Shown: positions 34,154 to 41,598 of the stretch, piece by piece
Layout: each line of letters begins with the position of its first letter
How positions within the stretch are numbered: the stretch's first letter is position 1
Assembly (NCBI RefSeq): GCF_003967075.1
Contig: NZ_AP018664.1
Coordinates: forward strand, 2,480,001-2,544,000
Direction: 5' to 3'
Length of the DNA stretch: 64,000 nucleotides
Origin: Sphingobium amiense
Lineage (GTDB): Bacteria > Pseudomonadota > Alphaproteobacteria > Sphingomonadales > Sphingomonadaceae
Program-made: the position numbers and the translations under genes
The notes under the pieces: model-generated
Database searches by the model: none
What the model was told of the DNA's origin: nothing
The model's input: only the letters and a program-made list of their open reading frames with translations

Positions 34154-35660
34154 GCGGTCGGTCCTCGGAGAAAGCGGCGCCGGCGGCAAAGCCCCCGCCC
34201 AGCGCCCGGATGAGTGCGATGTCGGTGGAGAAGGCGCTCGCCTCCAGACCGGCGAGAGTCTGGCGGGCGGCGAGCAACTGATCCTCCACATTCAGGACGT
34301 CGAGATAGGTGGACAGGCCGCCCTGATAGCGGCGCTGGGCCACGGTATAGGCATCCTGGGTCGCCGCCAGAGCCGCACGCGCTTCGGTGAGGCGCTGGTC
34401 CAGCGTGCGCCGCATGGTCACGGCGTCGGCGACCTGCTGATAGGCGGCAAGCACGGTCCTGTCGTAATTCGCAACCGCTTCGTCATAGCTGGCCCGCGCG
34501 CCGCGATATTGCCCCTGCAACGCGCCGCCGTGGAAGATCGGCAGGCTGATCGCGGGACCGACCGTGCCGAACAGCGAATCCGCCTTGAACAGGCGGTCAA
34601 GGAACGGCACGGGCGCGCCCGATGCGCCGTTCGCGCCGAACACGGTATCATAGCCGAGCGACTGGACACCGACGAGCGCGCTCAGCCGAATGGCGGGGAA
34701 GAAGTCGGCGCGCGCCACCTTGATCCGCTTCGCGGCGGCTTCCGTGCGGGCGAGCGCGGCGGCGATGTCGGGGCGGCGGGACACGAGATCGGTGGTCACA
34801 TCGGCGGGCAGGCCGAGCGGCGCGAGCGCGCCGACCCGCGGCTGCGTGATCGACAGGCCTCGGTCAGGCCCGGCGCCGATCAGCGCCGCGATCTGGTGCT
34901 GGCGCAGCTCGATCGCCATGCGCGCTCCGGAAAGCTGGGCGCGGGCGGTCGCTACGGTAGCGTCCGTCTGTCGCACGCTGCCGCGCGTTTCGAGGCCGTT
35001 GGCGCTGCGATCCGCCACCAGCTTCTGGCTGGCGAGCCGGATGTCGAGCGTCCGCTGCGCAATATCCGCCTCATCGAAAAGGCGGGCGAGATCGGCATAG
35101 GCATCCGCAATCGCGGTGGTGAGCGCGAGCCGCGCCTGCTGCGCGTCGATCTGCGCCGCCCGCGCTTCGGATGTAGCGGCGGCAAGCTGCGCACGGTTCC
35201 GGCCCCATAGGTCGAGGTCGAAGCCGAGGTCCAGCGCCACTCGCCCGGTGCCCAGCCATCCCTGCGGGACGAATTGCTTGGGCAGGCCCATATTATAGCT
35301 CTGCTTGGTGGCGGCCGCGCTCGCTTCCGCATCGACGGAAGGAAGCAGCGCCGCGCCCGCCTGCTGCGCCATCGCGGCGGCACGGCGGAAACGGGCGCCC
35401 GCCGCGGCGACATCGGGGGACGCGCGCAGCCCTTCCTCGATCAGCCCGTCGAGCTGCGGATCGCCATAGGCACGCCACCACCCATCGCCCGGCCACGCCG
35501 CCACGGGCGCGGCAAGGCTGCGTCCCGCCTCCACCGACTGCGGCGCACGCACGACAGGCTCCGGTCCCAGCTTCGGGACAGCGGCGCAGGCGCCCAGCAA
35601 CGCGAAGGAAGAAAGTGCGCCCCCGAGACGAAAGCGGGAGGCCGACCGACTCAGCGACAT
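34146..35660 (-). CDS. RND/Emr-type outer-membrane efflux lipoprotein (NodT/OprM family)
   Basis: 504 residues from ATG 35660 with a lipoprotein signal ending LLGAC (cysteine at about residue 25). The two TolC-like repeats are visible. The first includes WWRAYGDPQLDGLIEEGLRASPDVAAAGARFRRAAA and the second includes LVSRRPDIAAALARTEAAAKRIKVARADFFPAIRLSA. It is the first gene of the efflux operon, which starts 8 bases downstream of a palindromic operator. Longer in-frame starts lie inside the operator. Confidence 0.94.
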   Translation of the reverse strand: MSLSRSASRFRLGGALSSFALLGACAAVPKLGPEPVVRAPQSVEAGRSLAAPVAAWPGDGWWRAYGDPQLDGLIEEGLRASPDVAAAGARFRRAAAMAQQAGAALLPSVDAEASAAATKQSYNMGLPKQFVPQGWLGTGRVALDLGFDLDLWGRNRAQLAAATSEARAAQIDAQQARLALTTAIADAYADLARLFDEADIAQRTLDIRLASQKLVADRSANGLETRGSVRQTDATVATARAQLSGARMAIELRQHQIAALIGAGPDRGLSITQPRVGALAPLGLPADVTTDLVSRRPDIAAALARTEAAAKRIKVARADFFPAIRLSALVGVQSLGYDTVFGANGASGAPVPFLDRLFKADSLFGTVGPAISLPIFHGGALQGQYRGARASYDEAVANYDRTVLAAYQQVADAVTMRRTLDQRLTEARAALAATQDAYTVAQRRYQGGLSTYLDVLNVEDQLLAARQTLAGLEASAFSTDIALIRALGGGFAAGAAFSEDRPHG

Positions 35661-35667
35661 ATCAAAC

Positions 35668-35744
35668 CGTACCACATAGTATGGATTTTCGCATTGCCTC
35701 CCCCGTTTCACCTTGTCAACAGGTTTATCGTACTCTATGGTACG
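35668..35744. promoter_or_regulatory. two matching palindromes between efflux operon and tetR
   Basis: Site 1 (35668-35683) is CGTAC-N6-GTATG and site 2 (35729-35744) is CGTAC-N6-GTACG. They share spacing and arms. Site 1 is 8 bases from the efflux start codon and site 2 is 5 bases from the TetR start. For tetR, TTGTCA (35713-35718), 17 bases and TATGGT (35736-35741) form a candidate promoter overlapped by site 2. This is the expected layout for a TetR repressor controlling the pump and itself. Confidence 0.7.
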
Positions 35745-35749
35745 TTTTT

Positions 35750-36421
35750 ATGACCGAGCCGGCATCCCATCCTTCCCCCTCCCGGCGAGAAGCCCGGCGA
35801 ATGGATCGGCGCAACGCCATTCTGGATACGGCACATGCGTCCTTTGTGGAACATGGCTATGCGGGCACGACGATGTCCTCGATCGCCGCCGAACTGGGCG
35901 GATCGAAGGGGACGTTGTGGAATTATTTCCCGTCCAAGGAAGCGCTGTTTTCGGCCATGCTGGAACGGGCGACTGAGGCATATCGGGAGCAGCTTTCGCA
36001 AATTCTCGACCCATGTGGGGTGCTTGCGCTGACGCTGCAACGGGCAGCGATCAGCCTGATCGTGAAAATCACCTCGGCGGAGGGTATTGCCCTGCATCGC
36101 CTGATTATCGCCGAAGGGCGGCGTTTCCCCGAAATGTCGCGCATCTTCTTCGAACTGACGCGCAATGCGACGCGCAAGCTGCTGGCGACGTTCCTTGCGG
36201 ATGCGATGGAAAGGGGGCAGTTGCGTCGCGCTGATCCGGCGGAAGCAGCACGGAGCCTGATGTCCCTCCTGATGGCGGAATCCTACCATGAACTGATAAT
36301 GGGACGGCTGGAGGAAGCCGAACCGGCCGACCTTGAGCGGGAGGCGCTGGTCGCCGTCGGCCTGTTCCTGCGCGCCTATGCGCCCGAGCCGGAAAAGCAG
36401 GGGCGCGAACAGGCGAACTGA
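35750..36421 (+). CDS. TetR/AcrR-family repressor
   Basis: 223 residues from ATG 35750. Residues 20-70 carry the TetR helix-turn-helix (RRNAILDTAHASFVEHGYAGTTMSSIAAELGGSKGTLWNYFPSKEALFSAML). The rest is a helical ligand domain of the type annotated as TetR_C in AcrR-like regulators (FFELTRNATRKLLATFL). It diverges from the efflux operon and probably represses it until a toxic compound binds. Upstream in-frame extensions run through the operator and are unlikely. Confidence 0.92.
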   Translation: MTEPASHPSPSRREARRMDRRNAILDTAHASFVEHGYAGTTMSSIAAELGGSKGTLWNYFPSKEALFSAMLERATEAYREQLSQILDPCGVLALTLQRAAISLIVKITSAEGIALHRLIIAEGRRFPEMSRIFFELTRNATRKLLATFLADAMERGQLRRADPAEAARSLMSLLMAESYHELIMGRLEEAEPADLEREALVAVGLFLRAYAPEPEKQGREQAN

Positions 36422-36502
36422 ACGCCGTTGATCGCGCGCGCGGCGCGTTAACCATTTCTTCGCGCTGCAATCCTATGGTCCATCGTCAGGAAGGTGGGAC
36501 CG

Positions 36503-37123
36503 ATGCAGTTCTTGAAGCGCATGCTGGCACGGCAGGACAATGGACCGGCGGGCGAACCGGCACGGGCGCAGCGGCGGTTGCGGCTGTTGCTGGTGGACGA
36601 AAATCCGACCGCGCGCGACGTCATCGCACGCCGCCTGTCGCATCTCGCTTATGATGTGGCGCTGGCCGAGGACGGCTTCCGCGCGCTTTCGCTGCTCCAG
36701 ACCCGGCCGGTGGACATCGTCCTCATCGACATGGACCTGCTGCTTCTGCCTGCCGTCACGGTGATGCGGAAGATCCGTTCGGGGCGGATCGCGCCCGATG
36801 CCTGCTTCGTCATGATCGCCGACCGGCCCGATGCGCCTGCGACCGTCGCGGCGCTGGAAGCGGGCGCGGACGACCTGATCGTCAAGCCCTTCGACTTCGA
36901 CATACTCGATGCGCGGCTGCGGCACCTGTGCCAGCGGGCCGAACAGATGGGCGTGCTGGCCCGGCACAATGCCGAACTCGACGCCCGGATCGCGCGGCGC
37001 GCGGTGGAACTGGGCGAAACGCGCGACGCCCTGCAGGAAATGGAAATGGACCGCGCGCGGCTCGTCTCCTCGATCGCGGCGCTCCATGCCGAGATCGAAC
37101 GGCTGCAATCAGACCAGGCTTAG
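36503..37123 (+). CDS. response-regulator receiver protein with coiled-coil tail
   Basis: 206 residues from ATG 36503 behind AGGAAGG. Residues 25-145 form a receiver domain: acidic pair D32-E33 (LLLVDENPT), phosphoacceptor D76 (IVLIDMD) and K128 (LIVKPFD). The C-terminal 60 residues are charged and helical (ELDARIARRAVELGETRDALQEMEMDRARL), probably a coiled coil and not a DNA-binding or enzymatic output. No histidine kinase is adjacent. A TTAACCAT sequence at 36448-36455 upstream resembles a CtrA half-site, on weak evidence. Confidence 0.88.
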   Translation: MQFLKRMLARQDNGPAGEPARAQRRLRLLLVDENPTARDVIARRLSHLAYDVALAEDGFRALSLLQTRPVDIVLIDMDLLLLPAVTVMRKIRSGRIAPDACFVMIADRPDAPATVAALEAGADDLIVKPFDFDILDARLRHLCQRAEQMGVLARHNAELDARIARRAVELGETRDALQEMEMDRARLVSSIAALHAEIERLQSDQA

Positions 37124-37867
37124 CCAGAGCGACAGCCCCTCGCCCGGATCGGCGGGCGGCTGCACCATAACGATGCGCACCGCGTCGGCGCGCGCCCGGT
37201 CGAGAATGACGGGCGGCACATCGGGCGCATGATAGACGCGATCCGCTTCCCCCAGCAGGCGCGCGGCGCGCAGCGTCAGATCGTCGGGATCGGCGGACAG
37301 GAGGCGGACGGGCACAAGGCCCGCCCCCCGCACATCCGCACCCGCCGCCAGCCATCCGGCGACGGCCTCGCCAGCTTCCTCTTTCAGCGGGTCGATCATC
37401 CCGCCCTCCGCCAGCCCCGCGTCGATGGCGCGGCGGCGCTCCGCTGCATCGGGCCAGCGCGCCCGGATCGCCTCCCGCGCCCCCGCCAGCGCTTCGGCCA
37501 GCGCGCCCAGCCGCGCGGGGAGCCAGCGCTCCAGCCGCTGCCGCAGCGCCTTGGCCAGCCCCGCTGACGCGCCGCCTGTGCCGATGGCGATCAGCACGGG
37601 GTCGCGTTCCACGATGGCAGGCAGAGTAAAGTCGCAGAGCGCGAGATTGTCGGTGGCGTTCACCAATATGCCGCGCGCCCGCAACAGCCGCGCCATCTCC
37701 TCGTCTCCATCCGATACGATGGCGACGCGCGCCTCCGGGTCGTCGGCCCCGACGATGCGCGCGCCCGCGCGTTCGAGCAGACGGCGCTTGGCGTCCGCCG
37801 CCTCGCCTTCCCCGGTCAGGATCACCGCCCGCCCCTCCAGACGGAGAAAGACGGGCAGGCTGTGCAT
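37109..37867 (-). CDS. siroheme synthase N-terminal part (precorrin-2 dehydrogenase/ferrochelatase) with SUMT remnant
   Basis: 252 residues from ATG 37867. Residues 1-150 match the CysG-A module: SLPVFLRLEGRAVILTGEGEAADAKRRLLERAGA (Rossmann; the usual GGG is altered to GEG), LVNATDNLALCDFTLPAIVERDPVLIAIGTGGASAGLAKALRQRLE. This converts precorrin-2 to siroheme. Residues about 185-234 resemble the first 50 residues of the SUMT module (LLSADPDDLTLRAARLLGEADRVYHAPDVPPVIL). The rest of that methyltransferase is missing. The start overlaps the lysA stop by one base, and the end overlaps the convergent receiver gene by 15 bases. Confidence 0.87.
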   Translation of the reverse strand: MHSLPVFLRLEGRAVILTGEGEAADAKRRLLERAGARIVGADDPEARVAIVSDGDEEMARLLRARGILVNATDNLALCDFTLPAIVERDPVLIAIGTGGASAGLAKALRQRLERWLPARLGALAEALAGAREAIRARWPDAAERRRAIDAGLAEGGMIDPLKEEAGEAVAGWLAAGADVRGAGLVPVRLLSADPDDLTLRAARLLGEADRVYHAPDVPPVILDRARADAVRIVMVQPPADPGEGLSLWLSLV

Positions 37868-39132
37868 CAGGCGGCGACCCAGTCGGGAATGATGTCGCCC
37901 GCGATCAGCGCCTCGATCGGGGGCCGCTCGCGCACCACCGCCCATCTGTCGCCCGACACCAGTACTTCGGGGGTCAGCGGGCGGCTGTTATAGGTGCCCG
38001 CCATCGTCGCGCCATAGGCTCCCGCCGTCATGAACGCGACGAGATCGCCCGGACCCACCACGTCCATGTCGCGGTGCATCGCGAAGGTGTCGCCCGTTTC
38101 GCAGACCGGACCCACGACATTGGCGGTGGCCCGCTCACCCGAGGGCTGCACCGCGCGGATGTCGTGCCAAGCATCGTAGAGGCTGGGGCGCAGCAGGTCG
38201 TTCATGGCCGCGTCGACGATGACGAACGGCGCCTGCGCGCCCTGCTTCACCCGCACCACGCGCGACAGCAGCGCACCCGCATTGCCCACGATCACCCGTC
38301 CCGGCTCGAACATCAGGCGGACATTCCACCCCTGCGTCACGCGCGTCACCATCGCGCCATAGTCGGCGGGGCTGGGCGGCACCGGCTGCGAGGGATCGTA
38401 GGGCACACCAAGGCCTCCGCCGAGGTCCGCCGTGCGGATCGCATGCCCCTCGCCCCGCAACGCCTCGATCAGCGCACCGACCTTGACGAACGCGGCTTCG
38501 AGCGGCGCGAGGTCGGTGAGCTGGCTGCCGATATGAACCGCCACCCCCTGCACGTCGAGGCCCGGCAGCGCGCGGGCGGCGGCATAGCTTTCCAGCGCGC
38601 GGGCATAGGGGATGCCGAACTTGTTTTCCGACTTGCCGGTCGAAATCTTCGCGTGGGTGCCTGCATCCACGTCGGGATTGATGCGGTAGGCGACCGGCGC
38701 TTTGCGGCCCATCGCCAGCGCGACGTCCGACAGCATCTCCGCCTCCGGCTCGCTTTCCAGATTGAACTGGTAGATGCCGTGGTCGAGCGCGAGGCGCATC
38801 TCGTCCGCCGTCTTGCCGACGCCCGAAAAGACGATGCGGCTGGCCGGAATGCCCGCCGCGATGGCGCGCAGCAGCTCACCGCCCGACACCACGTCCGCGC
38901 CAAGCCCCAGCTTCGCCAGCGTCGCTAGGACGGCGGCGTTCGGGTTGGCCTTGACCGCGAAGGCGATCAGCGGATCGGCAAGCTGCGCCAGCCCGTCGCG
39001 AAAAACGCCGACATGCCGCTCCAGCGTGGCGGTCGAATAGACATAGACGGGCGTGCCGACCGCCTGCGCGATCGCTTCCATCGGCACCTGCTCCACCTGC
39101 ATGGCGCCATCGACATAAGTGAAATGATCCAA
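37867..39132 (-). CDS. lysA: diaminopimelate decarboxylase
   Basis: Last step of lysine synthesis, a PLP enzyme. The 421 residues have the PLP lysine K61 (IAFAVKANPN), GADVVSGGEL, VFSGVGKTADEM, FNLESEPE, YRINPDVDAGTHAKISTGKSENKFG, the HIGSQLTDL segment, the DLGGGLGVPY loop, EPGRVIVGNAG, and the C-terminal GPVCETGDTF with the cysteine that completes the partner's active site. Intact and of normal size. Confidence 0.97.
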   Translation of the reverse strand: MDHFTYVDGAMQVEQVPMEAIAQAVGTPVYVYSTATLERHVGVFRDGLAQLADPLIAFAVKANPNAAVLATLAKLGLGADVVSGGELLRAIAAGIPASRIVFSGVGKTADEMRLALDHGIYQFNLESEPEAEMLSDVALAMGRKAPVAYRINPDVDAGTHAKISTGKSENKFGIPYARALESYAAARALPGLDVQGVAVHIGSQLTDLAPLEAAFVKVGALIEALRGEGHAIRTADLGGGLGVPYDPSQPVPPSPADYGAMVTRVTQGWNVRLMFEPGRVIVGNAGALLSRVVRVKQGAQAPFVIVDAAMNDLLRPSLYDAWHDIRAVQPSGERATANVVGPVCETGDTFAMHRDMDVVGPGDLVAFMTAGAYGATMAGTYNSRPLTPEVLVSGDRWAVVRERPPIEALIAGDIIPDWVAA

Positions 39133-39149
39133 GAGACTGTCCTGTCGGT

Positions 39150-39407
39150 CTATTTGGGGTCGGCTTCGGGCGGCAGGTCGAATTCATCGTCCTGCCGCTT
39201 GCGCGACTGGGTTAGGAGTTCCACGTTGCGTCCGGGACGCGACTGGACGCTCGGCTCCATCAACTGCGTGCCGGTCGGGGCCGTCGCCGCACCCACCGGC
39301 ACGGCGGGCACTCTCTGTCCCTGCACGGGTTTGAGCTGCTCCTTGCCGCCGCATCCGCCGAGCGCGAGGAGAGCCAGCGCCAGCGCGCCCGTTGCCGCTT
39401 TTTTCAT
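39150..39407 (-). CDS. small lipoprotein between argH and lysA (LptM/YifL-like)
   Basis: 85 residues. Signal with lipobox LGGC (cysteine at about residue 19), then a polar, Pro/Val-rich tail with no repeats ([17 protein letters not shown]). A short lipoprotein encoded between argH and lysA is a conserved arrangement. The enterobacterial relative LptM helps assemble the LptDE lipopolysaccharide translocon. Equivalence here is by position and size only. The start overlaps the argH stop by 4 bases. Confidence 0.8.
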   Translation of the reverse strand: MKKAATGALALALLALGGCGGKEQLKPVQGQRVPAVPVGAATAPTGTQLMEPSVQSRPGRNVELLTQSRKRQDDEFDLPPEADPK

Positions 39408-40795
39408 GACCCCAGTTCCTCCCTGGCCTGCGCGATGCGCGCGCGCACCTGTTCCGGCGCGGTGCCGCCATGGCTCCTGCGGCTGGCGACCGATGCATCG
39501 ACCGTCAGCACCGCATAAACACGCTCGTCGATCCGCGCGTCGATGGCTTTCAGCGTCTCCAGCGGCAGCCGGTCGAGCGGCACGCCCGCTTCCTCCGCCG
39601 CCGCCACCGCCCGGCCCGTGATGTGATGCGCCTCGCGGAAGGGGATGCCCCCTTCGCGCACCAGCCAGTCGGCCAGATCGGTCGCGGTCGCAAAACCGCT
39701 TTCGGCCAACCCCCGCATCCGCTCGGTGCGGAAGGTCACGGTCTCCACCATGCCCGTCATCGCGGCGATAGAGAGCGCCAGCAGGTCATGCGCCTCGAAC
39801 ACCGGCGGCTTGTCGTCCTGCATATCCTTGGAATAGGCGAGCGGCAGCCCCTTCATCGTGACGCAGAGCGCGGTCATGCACCCCATGATCCGCCCCGCAT
39901 GGCCGCGCACCAGTTCGGCGGCGTCGGGGTTGCGCTTCTGCGGCATGATCGAACTGCCGGTCGAATAGGCGTCGGGCAGCTTTACGAAGCCGAAGGGCTG
40001 GCTCGCCCAGATGATGAACTCTTCGGCCAGCCGCGAAAGATGCAGCGCCGCCTGCGTCGCCGCCATCAGATAATCGAGCGCAAAGTCGCGGTCGCTGACG
40101 CTGTCGAGGCTGTTGTCCGTGGGCTTTGCAAAGCCCAGCGCTTCCGCCGTCATATGCCGGTCGGTCGGGAAGCCCGTCCCGGCCAGTGCCGCCGCGCCCA
40201 GCGGACATTCGTTCAGCCGCGCGCGCGCGTCGGCAAAGCGGCTGCGATCCCGCCGCACCATCTCATAATAAGCCATCAGGTGATGGCCCAGCGTCACCGG
40301 CTGCGCCGATTGCAGATGGGTAAAGCCCGGCATCACCGCGTCGGCATTCTCCTCCGCCCGCGCAACGAGCGCGCGCTGGAGGCCGGAAAGCCCCTGCTCC
40401 ACCTCGTCGATGGCGTCGCGCACCCAGAGGCGGAAATCGGTTGCGACCTGATCGTTGCGGCTGCGCGCGGTGTGCAGGCGGCCCGCAGCCGGACCGATCA
40501 GTTCGGCGAGGCGCGATTCCGTCACCATGTGAATATCCTCAAGGTCGAGGTTCACCGGCACGCCGCTTTCTTCATATTCCGCCGCGATGGTGTCGAGGCC
40601 CGCCGCAATCGCATCCGCATCCGCCTGCGACACGATGCCCTGCTTCGCCAGCATCGCGACATGCGCCTTCGACCCTGCGATGTCCTGTTTCCACAGGCGC
40701 TTGTCGAAAGGAATGGACGCATTTATCTCGCGCATGATCGACGCCGGGCCGGCGGCAAACCGGCCGCCCCACATGCTGTTGGAGCCTGCTGCCAT
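39404..40795 (-). CDS. argH: argininosuccinate lyase
   Basis: Splits argininosuccinate into arginine and fumarate. The 463 residues from ATG 40795 begin [30 protein letters not shown]. The lyase signature [23 protein letters not shown] is complete, and [17 protein letters not shown] and [15 protein letters not shown] are present. The start codon shares CATG with the start of the divergent thioredoxin gene, so its promoter must lie inside that gene. It heads the argH-lipoprotein-lysA-siroheme operon with overlapping or nearly overlapping ends. Confidence 0.97.
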   Translation of the reverse strand: MAAGSNSMWGGRFAAGPASIMREINASIPFDKRLWKQDIAGSKAHVAMLAKQGIVSQADADAIAAGLDTIAAEYEESGVPVNLDLEDIHMVTESRLAELIGPAAGRLHTARSRNDQVATDFRLWVRDAIDEVEQGLSGLQRALVARAEENADAVMPGFTHLQSAQPVTLGHHLMAYYEMVRRDRSRFADARARLNECPLGAAALAGTGFPTDRHMTAEALGFAKPTDNSLDSVSDRDFALDYLMAATQAALHLSRLAEEFIIWASQPFGFVKLPDAYSTGSSIMPQKRNPDAAELVRGHAGRIMGCMTALCVTMKGLPLAYSKDMQDDKPPVFEAHDLLALSIAAMTGMVETVTFRTERMRGLAESGFATATDLADWLVREGGIPFREAHHITGRAVAAAEEAGVPLDRLPLETLKAIDARIDERVYAVLTVDASVASRRSHGGTAPEQVRARIAQAREELGS

Positions 40796-41405
40796 GCTAT
40801 CGTCTTCCCGCGCGCTAATGATACTGCTCCTGCTTGGCCCGTTGGCGGCTTGCGATAGGCAATCGCAGCCCAAGGAGCAAGCCAATGCAGCCGCCAGCGG
40901 AGAGGTTGCCGCTACGCCCGGCGAGGCCGCGCCCGGCAAGGGCGAAGGCTTCAACTATAAGGTGGACCGCAGCAAGGCGGGCCAGCCCATGCCCGATTTC
41001 GCCTTCCTCGATCCCGCCGGGGGCGAGAAGACGCTGCAGGATTTTGCGGGCCGCCCGCTGATCGTCAACCTGTGGGCGACATGGTGCACGCCCTGTGTCG
41101 CGGAAATGCCGACGCTCGACGCGCTGGCGGCCCAGCAGGGCGCGAAGGGCGCGGCAGTCCTCACCATCTCTCAGGACACGCAGGGACTGACGGCGGTAAA
41201 GCCCTTCTTCGAAAAGCATAAGCTGCCCCACCTCCCCGCCTATGCCGACCCGGAAAACCGCTTCGGCTTCCACTACGCGACCGGAGTGCTGCCCACGACC
41301 GTCGTCTACGACGCACAGGGCAGGGAAATCGCGCGCGTGGTGGGCGCGATGGACTGGGAAAGCGCGGAGGGGCGGAAGCTGATCGCGGAAGCCGTCGCCT
41401 CCTGA
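40794..41405 (+). CDS. TlpA-type thioredoxin lipoprotein
   Basis: 203 residues from ATG 40794, behind GGAG. Signal with lipobox LAAC (C20), then a disordered linker. The thioredoxin domain starts near residue 65 ([39 protein letters not shown]). The redox motif is W97-C98-T99-P100-C101, and the cis-proline loop is GVLPTTVV. It probably reduces periplasmic thiols, for example in cytochrome c assembly. A shorter start at 40818 has no ribosome site. The divergent overlap with argH is discussed in the findings. Confidence 0.9.
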   Translation: MLSSSRALMILLLLGPLAACDRQSQPKEQANAAASGEVAATPGEAAPGKGEGFNYKVDRSKAGQPMPDFAFLDPAGGEKTLQDFAGRPLIVNLWATWCTPCVAEMPTLDALAAQQGAKGAAVLTISQDTQGLTAVKPFFEKHKLPHLPAYADPENRFGFHYATGVLPTTVVYDAQGREIARVVGAMDWESAEGRKLIAEAVAS

Positions 41406-41422
41406 ACCTCTCGCAATCGCAC

Positions 41423-41471
41423 AAGCGGGAAGTCGCTCGATTCGCAGTTGGAATCGCCCGACTTCCGGCTT
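41423..41471. promoter_or_regulatory. 49-bp hairpin between the thioredoxin and receptor genes
   Basis: Left arm 41423-41435 and right arm 41459-41471 pair over 13 bases with one mismatch (AAGCGGGAAGTCG against CGACTTCCGGCTT). An inner stem CGATT/AATCG (41438-41442, 41452-41456) extends it. It starts 17 bases after the thioredoxin stop. It may be a terminator, although no T run follows. Confidence 0.6.
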
Positions 41472-41481
41472 GAAATTTCCA

Positions 41482-41503
41482 GAAACATTACGGAAACATT
41501 ACG
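41482..41503 (+). repeat. tandem 11-bp repeat upstream of the TonB receptor
   Basis: GAAACATTACG occurs twice back to back (41482-41492, 41493-41503), in an AT-rich stretch about 95 bases before the receptor start. It looks like a pair of half-sites for a regulator. No promoter was identified with confidence. Confidence 0.55.
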
Positions 41504-41598
41504 AAATCATGTAAAAATTGTGCAGCGCAGTAGCGGATCGCCGTCCGCTGTTTCGTTTCCCCTGATGTCATCAAACGAATGCAAAACAGGGGGCATGA

